Positions 29,752-39,465 of a stretch of 64,000 nt of DNA are shown here, piece after piece (positions within the stretch are counted from its first letter, which is position 1; each line of letters begins with the position of its first letter). The notes under the pieces were generated by a model that was not told the DNA's origin, ran no database searches, and saw only the letters and a program-made list of their open reading frames with translations. The translations under genes and the position numbers were made by a program. Source of the DNA: Chitinispirillum alkaliphilum (GTDB taxonomy: Bacteria; Fibrobacterota; Chitinivibrionia; Chitinivibrionales; Chitinispirillaceae); the NCBI GenBank assembly GCA_001045525.1, contig LDWW01000001.1, forward strand, positions 186,001-250,000, given 5' to 3'.

Positions 29752-30153
29752 TTTTGTGCTCCTTATATTAAACCTTTTTTGGGTATACCTGATAAGAGGT
29801 GAAATGATTCCTTCTGCTATTTGTTGAAACAACTCTTATACCACACTCTTTCAAACAGAGAGCATCAGAGAAGTCATCTATACAGTATGAACCAAAAGAT
29901 GTAACTGTCGGTGGACCTCACTCTTGGGTTGGCTTGACGGAAGATAGCGGGGTGTCTGTTTCCGTTATTGGGGCAGGGTGTAAGGGGGAAAGCAGGCTAA
30001 AAAGAGATGATCAGTAGTAATAAAAAATACACGCCTCTTATCCGTTTAAATAAAGGGTGTTTTCATTTACCGAAATGGGAAATATATTCCTTTGTTGTGA
30101 ATGGCTCCGGAGGGCTGATTGGTTTTATTAATTGTATAGATTTCCCGTAACTG
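29752..30153. other. Region between giant gene 2 stop and the epimerase operon
   Basis: About 400 bases. It must hold the promoter of the leftward epimerase operon and the 3' end of giant gene 2. A short dyad TTGTT-GA-AACAA lies at about 29821. No convincing terminator after giant gene 2 and no coding frame were found. Confidence 0.35.
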
Positions 30154-33100
30154 CTAAAGTCTGATCATCCTGCGTGTTCCCACAAAGTCTTTTGTGCGGA
30201 GTCGGTAAAAGTAAGGACCGGCTCCCACCTGCTGTCCTGAGTCATTGGTGCCGTCCCATACAATTCTGTAGAAATCTGCTTTCAAAGGCTTATCTGGTTT
30301 AACCAATTGTCGTACAAGTCTTCCCCTGAGATCATAAATGTTGAGAGATATAACAGTCTCAACCGGGAGTTCAAATCTGATGGTTGTACTTCCTCTGAAT
30401 GGATTGGGGAAATTGTGTCCCAGGCTGAATTCCACCGGTATTCGTGCCCTGGGCATCGCTTCGGCATAACCGACAACCTCTTTCATATCAGAAAAATCTA
30501 CCGCAATCAGCTTGTATTCATAAAGTACATCGTTTGAAACTGCATGATCTATATACTGATACTCAATGGTACCATAGGATACCCCCGATTCTGCCCCAGG
30601 TATTATTCTTCTGTTAACTCTTACCCATGTGGTGTCATTTAGGCCGATTCTGTTTTGCTTGAGCAGTTTTGCTGCATTGCTGACCAAAGTGTCTGTTTCT
30701 GTAATTTTGACAGAAATGATAAGACTGTCCATAAACTGAGGCTTGATTCTTCTGTAAATATGGAACCCGAGATTATCCTGTTCACTATCTGTTTGCCAGA
30801 AAAGTGTATCTACCCCATCCCCTGCATGGGCGTAAAATCCGGCCAGAGTCACAGCCAGTGTGATATCTGATGAAAGATAGAAATTCACACTGTTGCAAAG
30901 AACCGTATCCAACTGTATTATGAGCTGATGGCTGTTTCTGTCGTGATGAATATTATATTGATAGTTTCTTAACAGGGTAAGGGTGTCGGTCTGATCGTAT
31001 AGAAAGATGTACTGTGGCTTTTGAGATGAACGGTATTCAGTTATCCTGATAACAGGGTTAAAACGGCAGGTGTAGGCATCGGAGTTGAGCCTGAAATGAA
31101 CAGTGTTGTTTTCTGCTTCTAAAATGTAGGCACCTTCAGCTTCATTGAACCCGTTACCGTTGAGGTCCCCGATACTGTTTGTCACCCTGCTTCCCCTGAA
31201 CACATCTGAGTCGTCAAAGAGGATGTTCTGTACTCCCATGCTCACCGAATCCATATACAGACTGTCCATACCCGTTCTTCGTATATCCTGATAAAATGCC
31301 ACCTGTATGGGAGTATGTGACGGTCCCCAGTTCTCCATGGGATCGGAATGTCTGTCTTTAAACAGAATACCGGACATATCCTGATCCGCAAAAGCTCGGA
31401 TAGTCTGCAGAGCCCAGGGGGACTGTGGCCAGTTAATCGTATCTGTGTCATTACTGAATGCCAGAAATGTTACTGCAAAATCTGTTATTCCCGTGCCGTT
31501 ATACACAACACCTCTCATATTTTCCCCGTTGATTCTGGCGATCTGATTCTCTGAACCTCTGAGCAGGAAGGGGTGTGAAGCACGGATAGGACTACCGCTT
31601 ACGTTGGTGATACTGTCCCAGCGGAATATTTGTCCCGAAGGATAGATGGTCCAGCGTGTAGTCACAGTGAATGATTCCCCTAAGCTGCTGGCCACTCTTT
31701 CATTAAGCTGCAACCGCACCCGTGCCGGTGAAGCTTCAAGCAGTGTTAAATCCTGCTGTGCAGAAGAAACAGAATAGGAGGTCGCAGGCCAGCCTGAACC
31801 GATCTGGTATTTAACTGTTCCCCATGATTCATCATACCCTTCCCCCTGACCCTGGATCTGATTTGTTGTGGAGATGGTGTCCACTGAGGTAAACGGGTTA
31901 ACACATGAAGTCGCCAGGTACCAGATTTCATCACATCTTGTCTCATTCACCGGTCCGCTCTTCCATACAATGAAAAATTCCCCTGCATCAACTTCACCAA
32001 ACTGATCCCCCGCATTTTTAACCCAGAAGTAATCAGAAGAACCATCGGTGTAATCTCCCCAGGAAAGTGTTTTTGAAGGATTAATCATGTGTGCCCCTCT
32101 GTCACTTTGTTTGTCTATGAAAAGCCTTGAGTTACTGGCTATCACCCTGTTAAGCCCAATTGATAGTTTCTGACCTCTGAGGTGTGCATAGTAGTCATCA
32201 TTAAGGACTAAAGGCGAACCATTGAGTACCACAGCCGCAGGAAGACTTTCAGACCAGTAATTGGCTATTTCAAATACCGGAAATCTTCGGGCCACCCTGC
32301 TTCCGTCAATGTGGAAGTGAGTCGTGCTGTTGTCATCGGCTCTCAGATGGTAAAAACCTGTCGCTGCACTGTAGCCACGCTGGTAAATACTTTTGATTGT
32401 TTTTTCAGATATCCTCTCATTATAAAAACGAAAATCGTCCAGTTTGCCGGTGTATCCATGACCGATAATGGCCTGTACATCGTTTGAACTCACCGTATAG
32501 TAACCTGTGTGTATGCGGTCAATCCTTCCGTCAACAAAAAGTTTGACACTATCCGCTCCGTTGAAACTCACCGCCACATGGCTCCACTGACCCGTTTGAA
32601 TTTCCCGTACGCCGCTCAGTATTGTCCCATCAGCCTGAAAAGCAAGCCTTCCCCCCGTATCTGCGGTTAGTCTGTAACCGCTGTTTCCATCGTGTTTGCC
32701 AAATACTACAGACGAAGAAGACAGTGTTGCCGAGGGGGCGATCCATCCCATAACTGTAAAGCCGCCTTCTGTACCGGACAGTTGCATAAGATTTCCCAGT
32801 TCCACATACTGAGCAGAGCTGACCTGCAGAGCACCTTCCAATTTACCATTCACCCAGGTCCCGCCCGTAACTGTACCGTTTCTGCCTGCACCGGAATTGT
32901 CGAAGGCTTTGCTGCCCATAACCTCATCAAATTTCCAGTGTCCTCTGAGATGATGCTCCCAGGCACTCTCCATAAGGGGGGTGCCCGCTATGAATTCAAG
33001 GCTATCGGGTGTGCGGTAATCCATTGCTGTTGTGGCTACTCCTCCAGCAGGTTCCCACTCCTTATTGGCAAAGTGAAGCATAAACTCCCATACCTGTTTC

Positions 33101-36100
33101 TGACCAGCATCAAGAACTGTCGGGCTGCTCTTTTCGAGTCCGGCCAGATCAGAGCCGCCTATAAAACCTGATGCACTGTTTTGTGCACCATATGAAACAT
33201 TCCAGAGATCTTTTATTACCAGTAAAAGATCGTGCTCACCCGTACCACTATTTGACAAAAGCACATAAGGAGATAGCGATGCATTGGTGTGAGCGGTGGT
33301 GATATTGTTACCACCTTCTTTACGGGCTATACCGTGACGGTAAACTGAAGAGGTAATACTGCCCCCGCTCCGGTTGTGAAATTCTGTTCTGATAAATATT
33401 CTTCCAGAACCATGTATGGTGTAATCTACCGTATAAGTGATACCGTTAATTACTCCGCTCTGACGGAGTTTTGCATAATGGGCAGCGCTGCTGTCGATTA
33501 TTCTCCAGGTACCATCAGAAGTGGAAAGTATACCGTGTATATTAAAATAGTAAAGAGAATGGGTTGGATGAGCGAGGTTTGGACCCTCATCATAGCTGAG
33601 AAAAGAGATTCCGCCACCGCTGCTATTATCAAATATCAACATCCACCTGTCGGTATATACAGAGCACTGATCTGCCCCGTTGGTGCGCACGGTCAACGGG
33701 AGAAGCTCCATTTCCGGCACCACCACCACTGTCATGGTGTAGTCATCATGATGTGTTCCGTCGCTTATACGGTAGGTGTAAGTGAAAGTACCTGCTACTG
33801 CCGGGGTAAAGGTGACAGTTCTGTTACTGTTATCAAAACTGAGAGAACCCTGTGAAGGAGCCGATACTTTTGAAATAGTAACCGCATCACCGTCCGGATC
33901 ATACCCTCCGCTATGAGTCAGAGGGGTACGAAAGCCTGTGCGTCGTTCTTTGAATGCTTCGGAAGTCAACCAGCTTTCATCACTCATGTTATGCAAAACA
34001 CCATGATGTCTGTTGGGGGAATAGTCCCTGAGCATCATTCCTTCTGAATTGTCAAAGCGATAATATGCCAAAAGGTCTGGTTCGTTTCCACCCAGAGGTG
34101 TGTGCATCTTCATTTGAATATTGCTTTGAGTCAGTGATTTGCTCCATATTCTTAGTTCATCGATTTTACCATCAAAAATTCTGTCGTATCCGACGATGCT
34201 TGATAGGTGAGAACAACCAAGAATATGCCATTCTGCCCCGAATATCTCCCCAGTGCTGCCGGATTCAGAGCCTGTTGATTTACCATTCATAAACACCTGA
34301 GTTTCCGATCCGTCATGAGTAACAGCCAGATGAGTCCATTGCTCAACCGGAGGTGTCTGGAGATTTCTTATATCAACATTTCCCAGTCGTATTCTCAGCC
34401 CCTCTGGGGTGATTTCAAAATGTGTGTTATTGCCACTATTACCCCTGTGCCCCCAGATTCCTGATGTTGCAGTTCCATTCCAGTAAACCCATACCTCAAG
34501 TGATACCGGTTTATTTGTCCGGCTCTCCAGTGATCTCAGACGAACACCATTTCCTGTGCCGGTAAACCGGAGTGCATTTCCTGAACCGGCCACAGGCGCA
34601 GCATTGATATTTGAAACCGAAACTTCCACTGTGTACTCGTCAGTGGAAACGCCGTCTGTAACCTGATATGTATAGCTGAATGTACCGCTTGAATTCAAAA
34701 CCGGTGTATACCACAGCCTGTTGTTGTGGTTATCGATATCCAGAAAACCGCTGACTGGGCCGTTTATCTCTGATATGATTATGGAATCTCCGCCTGGATT
34801 ATATCCTGCGCCATGGAAGAGCTGAGAAACGTCTTCTACGGTGCGGTATTTCCAGGCTCTGGAGTCGATCCACTCAGGAGCCCCCTGAAGATTACCATGA
34901 TTCTGATTGGGAGTTGCATCCATAGCGGTTGGACCTGTGCCTTCATCAAACCGCCAGTATCCCTGCAACCCGGTTTTGTTTCCCGGAAGGGGCGAATACA
35001 TATTCTGCTCTATTTCATGGGGCGTGCGTGTTGTATTCCAAAAACGGATTTCATCGAGCTGACCGCGAAAGAAGTTTTGTGTACCACCTCTCGATGCTAT
35101 GGAATTTCCACCATCGAGTGAATAATATGTTTCATCCGGGGTACTTGAGATTTTACCGTTTACATAAACAGTGCTGCTTGTTCCATTGTAAATCCAAGCT
35201 ACATGACTCCACTTCCCATCAGGTATTATCCCTGAACTGATCTCAGGATAAGCGGCATTGGTGTATTCGCCGGTCACAAATGAAATTGAGTTACCGGTCC
35301 ATACCGCCATTATCTGCCTGGGACCACAGGCTGAATAAGCCTGTATAAAAATCCTTGAATTTGCTTCAGGGTTATCCGGTTTTACCCAGAATTCAAGAGT
35401 GAAAACATCTCCGGAGACAATGCAGCCCAAAGGCAATGATAAAAAATCGTTTTCACCATCAAAGGAGAGGGCACTTCCGGAACCAGCCACAACAGAAGGA
35501 GTTTCTACATCGATACTCTTTATTGACGAGTACGCTTTTTGGCAACTTCCGCTTTGTACAACGACTCTGTATTCCCATAGATTAGCAGAGGGAGGGGTTT
35601 CAGAAAAGGTTGGTTCAGCATGAGCTATATCCTGCCACTCTTCACCCTCAATTCTTTTCTGCCATTTAATGATCTCACCAGTGTGCCCGTTCAGAGTCAT
35701 ATCACCGGTGGACTGACCCAGAATAATGCGGGTGTTTTGAGCATCGATTGTGCCGCCTTCCGAAGCAGGTTCAACTACAATTGTCCGTATCGAGGAGAAT
35801 ACCGAAGGACAGCTGAGGTTTTTCACCTCTGCCCTGAACTCCCATATGCCTGCGGCAAGCGGAATTTCAGAGTGGGTGTCAGCTGTGTTTGGTATGTCAA
35901 CCCAAGTTCCGCCATTGAGCCTGCGCTGCCACCGGACAACGCTTCCGGTATATCCGCTTAGGGTAATGGTGCCTGTGGATGATCCGATACAGATCGGTGT
36001 GGCGCCACCGGTTAGCGAGCCGCCGGATGAGGATGGGTGTACTGTTGCGGTCACTGCTGTACGGGAGGTACTGATACATCCTGTCGTTGTATTTCTTGCC

Positions 36101-38943
36101 TCTGCATAATAGGTGGTACTTGTACTTATGGAGGGTGTTGTGAAGTTCAAAACGCCTTCACCACCGGGTACAATAGAACCTGAAGAATCTGAATCATACC
36201 AGTCAATTGTAACTCCGTCAGGGACGCTTGCTGTGAGAGTGACGCTGCCTGTACCACATCTCTGGCCATGAACAGGGGAGTGTGGTGCTTCCGGCGGGGC
36301 GTTTACAAATATTGTTCTTACGGAAGAAGTCGCTTCTGTACAGGTTCCGTTTCTTACCACAACCCTGTATTCATTTGTACCCGCATTTACAGGGGTAACG
36401 ATGGCGCTTGTGCCAGTGAAAATAATATCAGTCCATTGACCACCGTTTACCCTTCTCTGCCAGCGCAAAACTTCTCCAGTATGATCTGAAAGGGTCAGTA
36501 CGCCTGCTGAAGCTTCCAGACAAATCGGTGAGGTGCCCCCCGAAAGAGTTCCTCCATCCGATAACTCCTCTACCGTTATCGTTTGTGATGCAGAGAAAAC
36601 CGATTGGCAGGTTCCGTTTTTTACTTCAGCTCTGTACTCCCATGCTCCAGGGGTTGTGGGAGTGTGGGAATAAGTTGTCGAGGTGTTATCAATATCTACC
36701 CATTGACCACCGTCTACTCTTTTTTGCCATCTCACCACATTACCGTTGTGTCCGCTCAGGCTCATCTCGCCGGTCGTAGCCCCCTGACATATCACAGTAC
36801 TGCCGCCGCTTACAATTCCTCCCACGGAAAGGGGTTCAACTGTTACCGAACGGATTGAAGAGTAAGCCGGGGCACAAACACCATTCTGAACAGCTGCACG
36901 ATATTCCCATATTCCTGCAGAGGAGGGTGTTTCGGAGTAGGTTGTGGCAGTGGTTGCAATATTTGACCACTCACCGCCATTTAAACGCCTTTCCCAGCGA
37001 ATTACAACACCGGTGTGTCCGTTCAGAGTCATTGGACCTGTGGAGCTGCCCTGACAAATGGGTGATATACCCCCGCTTATGCTGCCGCCAACAGAGTTTG
37101 CATCAACAGTGATGCTTGTTACTGTGGAATATGTATAGCAGGATCCGCTCTGAATTCTTGCACGGTATTCCCACACTCCCGGAGAGGGAGGTGTTTCTGA
37201 GTGGGTGTTTGATGTGTTGCTTATATCCTGCCAGGTACTGTTATCCACCCGTCTTTGCCATCCTGCGATACTGCCGCTGTATTCACTTAATGTCATAGTG
37301 CCTGTAGAGCTGCCATGACAAACTGGGGAGTTTCCCCCTGTTATACTTCCCCCTGAAAATGGCGTGTAATCGACAATCAGGCGTGCATCGCTTATATCCC
37401 AATAGAACGTGGCATGACCAAAATTACCTCCTAGAATAAAACCTTCATTCTGTTTAGCTCCGCTTACCCAATCCTGAACAAGAGTGCGAAGATCATCACC
37501 GGTTATGCTTTTCCAGCCGGTTGTGTTGTCGGTAACGGATCCAAGCGAATTATCCCAGGCCACGTCTTCATAGGTTAGGTAGTGAGCATTAGGATCGTGA
37601 CCGCCTTTATTCTGCTCGTAAAGAGTGGCTGTCCTGAGGGTTGCATCAGTATTAACATGTGGAATATAGAATTCCAGTCTGGCATTTGATATAAATGCGC
37701 AATTCAAGTAATCTAAATCGGCATAAAGAAGTGCTTCATTGGAGCTTCCGAAAGTGTTGCCTCTTGCAAATCCGCCAACCCGCCCGTTATTGTCACCATA
37801 GGAACTGAAAGAGTGATAATAAAGGTGCCGTATCGAGAGAGAAAGTGTGTCTGTGCCGGGTTCACCGCCTCCCCCCCCAACTATAATGGTCCTGATGTTG
37901 GAAAAAACCGAAGGGCACTCACCATTTTTTACTTCAGCTCTGTAATTCCATGTGCCCTCAGACGAAGGGATTTCCGAGTAGGTTAATGAGGTGTTGCTGA
38001 TATTTACCCAATCTCCGTTGTCTACCCTTTTCTGCCATCTTACCACATTGCCTGTGTGACCGCTTAGTGTCATGGTGCCTGTGCTGATACCCGGTTCTAT
38101 AGGAGTAGTGCCGCCGGTAATGCTGCCTCCTACAGAAAGTTCCTGAACAAGAATTGTTCTGATTGAAGAGTAGGTCTCCGGACAACTCTCGTTTTTAACG
38201 ACAGCTCTGTAATCCCAGGAGCCTGCTGCAGAGGGGGTTTCCGAAAAAGATATGGTGGTGTTGTCTATACCTATCCATTCACCGTTATTCACCCTTTTCT
38301 CCCACCTCACAATCTCCCCGTTCTGCCCGCTGAGGGTCATTGTACCAGTTGAAGTACCCTGGCATATTGGCGTGTTTCCTCCGCTGATACTCCCACCAAC
38401 AGATGAGGAGTGTACGATTATTGTGAGCGGGTCGGTGTAGGCAAAGCTGCCAGCCCCATCACTGATGCGGACCCTGTAATCCCATACACCCGCAGAAGAG
38501 GGGGTTTCCGAATAGGTGGTCGATGTGTTTGGGATATTCTCCCAGACTTCTCCGTCAACCCTTCTTTCCCAGCGTTCAACAACCCCGCTGTGTCCGCTGA
38601 TGCTAATGACACCAGTTGCCGCACCCTGGCAAATTGGCGAGATCCCTCCACTGAGACTGCCGGCTTCAAGAAATACACCATTATCTGTCCATACATCGGT
38701 ACCGAGGCCGTTTGAGTTTAAATCTGGCTGCTCACCCTGACTCCACCACTTGTTTGTGTACCACCTGCCATTCCATTGAACATCGAATCCAGGATTGGGA
38801 TAGATAGTTGCAGGATCCCAGAGAGGCAGGGAATGTACATATGTCGCGGAGAACAGAAGTATTAAGAATAAAAACCCAAAGGGTGATGTAAGTGATCTGT
38901 ACGAGAAGAGTTGTTTCGGAAGTTCTCGGTTAATCGGCTTCAT
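30154..38943 (-). CDS. Giant multidomain secreted surface protein 2 (2,929 aa)
   Basis: Paralogue of giant protein 1, in opposite orientation. A signal peptide (hydrophobic core about residues 23-35, cleavage near 38) is followed by a CBM5/12-like chitin-binding stretch (41-90) with WNGRWYTNKWWSQGEQP. Then come nine Ig-like modules of about 88 residues: three at 95-358, four at 527-880, and two at 972-1148. They are interrupted by a DNRLRE domain (about 360-527) and a CHU_C-associated Ig-like domain (880-971). Next are LamG (1150-1375), cadherin-like (1378-1448), LamG (1448-1672), cadherin-like (1674-1745), an unassigned domain (1749-1995) and a third LamG (1998-2188). The rest matches giant 1 through to the T9SS-type tail with NFPNPF. 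Most modules carry a PIC...NGxC cysteine pair. Likely a chitin- or glycan-binding adhesin; no catalytic domain recognised. Confidence 0.85.
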   Translation of the reverse strand: MKPINRELPKQLFSYRSLTSPFGFLFLILLFSATYVHSLPLWDPATIYPNPGFDVQWNGRWYTNKWWSQGEQPDLNSNGLGTDVWTDNGVFLEAGSLSGGISPICQGAATGVISISGHSGVVERWERRVDGEVWENIPNTSTTYSETPSSAGVWDYRVRISDGAGSFAYTDPLTIIVHSSSVGGSISGGNTPICQGTSTGTMTLSGQNGEIVRWEKRVNNGEWIGIDNTTISFSETPSAAGSWDYRAVVKNESCPETYSSIRTILVQELSVGGSITGGTTPIEPGISTGTMTLSGHTGNVVRWQKRVDNGDWVNISNTSLTYSEIPSSEGTWNYRAEVKNGECPSVFSNIRTIIVGGGGGEPGTDTLSLSIRHLYYHSFSSYGDNNGRVGGFARGNTFGSSNEALLYADLDYLNCAFISNARLEFYIPHVNTDATLRTATLYEQNKGGHDPNAHYLTYEDVAWDNSLGSVTDNTTGWKSITGDDLRTLVQDWVSGAKQNEGFILGGNFGHATFYWDISDARLIVDYTPFSGGSITGGNSPVCHGSSTGTMTLSEYSGSIAGWQRRVDNSTWQDISNTSNTHSETPPSPGVWEYRARIQSGSCYTYSTVTSITVDANSVGGSISGGISPICQGSSTGPMTLNGHTGVVIRWERRLNGGEWSNIATTATTYSETPSSAGIWEYRAAVQNGVCAPAYSSIRSVTVEPLSVGGIVSGGSTVICQGATTGEMSLSGHNGNVVRWQKRVDGGQWVDIDNTSTTYSHTPTTPGAWEYRAEVKNGTCQSVFSASQTITVEELSDGGTLSGGTSPICLEASAGVLTLSDHTGEVLRWQRRVNGGQWTDIIFTGTSAIVTPVNAGTNEYRVVVRNGTCTEATSSVRTIFVNAPPEAPHSPVHGQRCGTGSVTLTASVPDGVTIDWYDSDSSGSIVPGGEGVLNFTTPSISTSTTYYAEARNTTTGCISTSRTAVTATVHPSSSGGSLTGGATPICIGSSTGTITLSGYTGSVVRWQRRLNGGTWVDIPNTADTHSEIPLAAGIWEFRAEVKNLSCPSVFSSIRTIVVEPASEGGTIDAQNTRIILGQSTGDMTLNGHTGEIIKWQKRIEGEEWQDIAHAEPTFSETPPSANLWEYRVVVQSGSCQKAYSSIKSIDVETPSVVAGSGSALSFDGENDFLSLPLGCIVSGDVFTLEFWVKPDNPEANSRIFIQAYSACGPRQIMAVWTGNSISFVTGEYTNAAYPEISSGIIPDGKWSHVAWIYNGTSSTVYVNGKISSTPDETYYSLDGGNSIASRGGTQNFFRGQLDEIRFWNTTRTPHEIEQNMYSPLPGNKTGLQGYWRFDEGTGPTAMDATPNQNHGNLQGAPEWIDSRAWKYRTVEDVSQLFHGAGYNPGGDSIIISEINGPVSGFLDIDNHNNRLWYTPVLNSSGTFSYTYQVTDGVSTDEYTVEVSVSNINAAPVAGSGNALRFTGTGNGVRLRSLESRTNKPVSLEVWVYWNGTATSGIWGHRGNSGNNTHFEITPEGLRIRLGNVDIRNLQTPPVEQWTHLAVTHDGSETQVFMNGKSTGSESGSTGEIFGAEWHILGCSHLSSIVGYDRIFDGKIDELRIWSKSLTQSNIQMKMHTPLGGNEPDLLAYYRFDNSEGMMLRDYSPNRHHGVLHNMSDESWLTSEAFKERRTGFRTPLTHSGGYDPDGDAVTISKVSAPSQGSLSFDNSNRTVTFTPAVAGTFTYTYRISDGTHHDDYTMTVVVVPEMELLPLTVRTNGADQCSVYTDRWMLIFDNSSGGGISFLSYDEGPNLAHPTHSLYYFNIHGILSTSDGTWRIIDSSAAHYAKLRQSGVINGITYTVDYTIHGSGRIFIRTEFHNRSGGSITSSVYRHGIARKEGGNNITTAHTNASLSPYVLLSNSGTGEHDLLLVIKDLWNVSYGAQNSASGFIGGSDLAGLEKSSPTVLDAGQKQVWEFMLHFANKEWEPAGGVATTAMDYRTPDSLEFIAGTPLMESAWEHHLRGHWKFDEVMGSKAFDNSGAGRNGTVTGGTWVNGKLEGALQVSSAQYVELGNLMQLSGTEGGFTVMGWIAPSATLSSSSVVFGKHDGNSGYRLTADTGGRLAFQADGTILSGVREIQTGQWSHVAVSFNGADSVKLFVDGRIDRIHTGYYTVSSNDVQAIIGHGYTGKLDDFRFYNERISEKTIKSIYQRGYSAATGFYHLRADDNSTTHFHIDGSRVARRFPVFEIANYWSESLPAAVVLNGSPLVLNDDYYAHLRGQKLSIGLNRVIASNSRLFIDKQSDRGAHMINPSKTLSWGDYTDGSSDYFWVKNAGDQFGEVDAGEFFIVWKSGPVNETRCDEIWYLATSCVNPFTSVDTISTTNQIQGQGEGYDESWGTVKYQIGSGWPATSYSVSSAQQDLTLLEASPARVRLQLNERVASSLGESFTVTTRWTIYPSGQIFRWDSITNVSGSPIRASHPFLLRGSENQIARINGENMRGVVYNGTGITDFAVTFLAFSNDTDTINWPQSPWALQTIRAFADQDMSGILFKDRHSDPMENWGPSHTPIQVAFYQDIRRTGMDSLYMDSVSMGVQNILFDDSDVFRGSRVTNSIGDLNGNGFNEAEGAYILEAENNTVHFRLNSDAYTCRFNPVIRITEYRSSQKPQYIFLYDQTDTLTLLRNYQYNIHHDRNSHQLIIQLDTVLCNSVNFYLSSDITLAVTLAGFYAHAGDGVDTLFWQTDSEQDNLGFHIYRRIKPQFMDSLIISVKITETDTLVSNAAKLLKQNRIGLNDTTWVRVNRRIIPGAESGVSYGTIEYQYIDHAVSNDVLYEYKLIAVDFSDMKEVVGYAEAMPRARIPVEFSLGHNFPNPFRGSTTIRFELPVETVISLNIYDLRGRLVRQLVKPDKPLKADFYRIVWDGTNDSGQQVGAGPYFYRLRTKDFVGTRRMIRL

Positions 38944-39465
38944 TTGTAAGCCTGTTTTCGTTGTGAAACGTTTGAGAAGTTGAATATTTGTCTATCCTAT
39001 ACATTATATATTGTATGCCTTTTCGGGAAAATAGTCCACATATTTGTATTCAAAGGAAAGTTTTGGTATAGTGCAGGACTGTAAAATCAGATTTTCCGGC
39101 ATCATGCATGTTCCCTCTCATCGGCTGTAATTTCTGCCCGGGAAAAACTTCTCAGACTCACGCTGTGCTGCAAGATTTCACACATACGCTGCAATATGTT
39201 TCATATTTGTGATACTGAGCCGATTTTTGCATCACTGTGGTGGTTAAAAGGGATCGATTTGCTAAAGCTGGATCCATAGCTATATTTTTTATGATCTTGG
39301 AATAAAACGTGTAAGCTCCTGCGGGGATTAATATTTTTAATAGTGGCAGAGTGGGGAGAGGGTAAACTCTGTTCTTTTTTGCTATATTATGAACAGCGAA
39401 GTAGACTACACCCACGATCCGGATGATCTGAATAAAAATTTCTTGTATGTGCCAGAGGGAATTGC
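38944..39465. other. Divergent intergenic region between giant gene 2 and PBP1A
   Basis: 522 bases. Carries the candidate promoter of giant gene 2 (39003-39008, minus) and a TATATTATG stretch at 39383-39391 that may serve the PBP gene 76 bases downstream. A 127-codon leftward frame (39158-39541) overlaps the start of the PBP gene and is rejected. Confidence 0.4.
39003..39008 (-). promoter_or_regulatory. Candidate -10 element of giant gene 2
   Basis: TATAAT on the minus strand in the context ACAATATATAATG, 59 bases before the ATG. It matches the element before giant gene 1 in sequence and distance. No good -35. Confidence 0.4.

Noticed and set aside
32692-33855. Two 159-codon rightward frames inside giant gene 2
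   Set aside because: Both are antisense to well-conserved domains of the giant protein and show no family signature.
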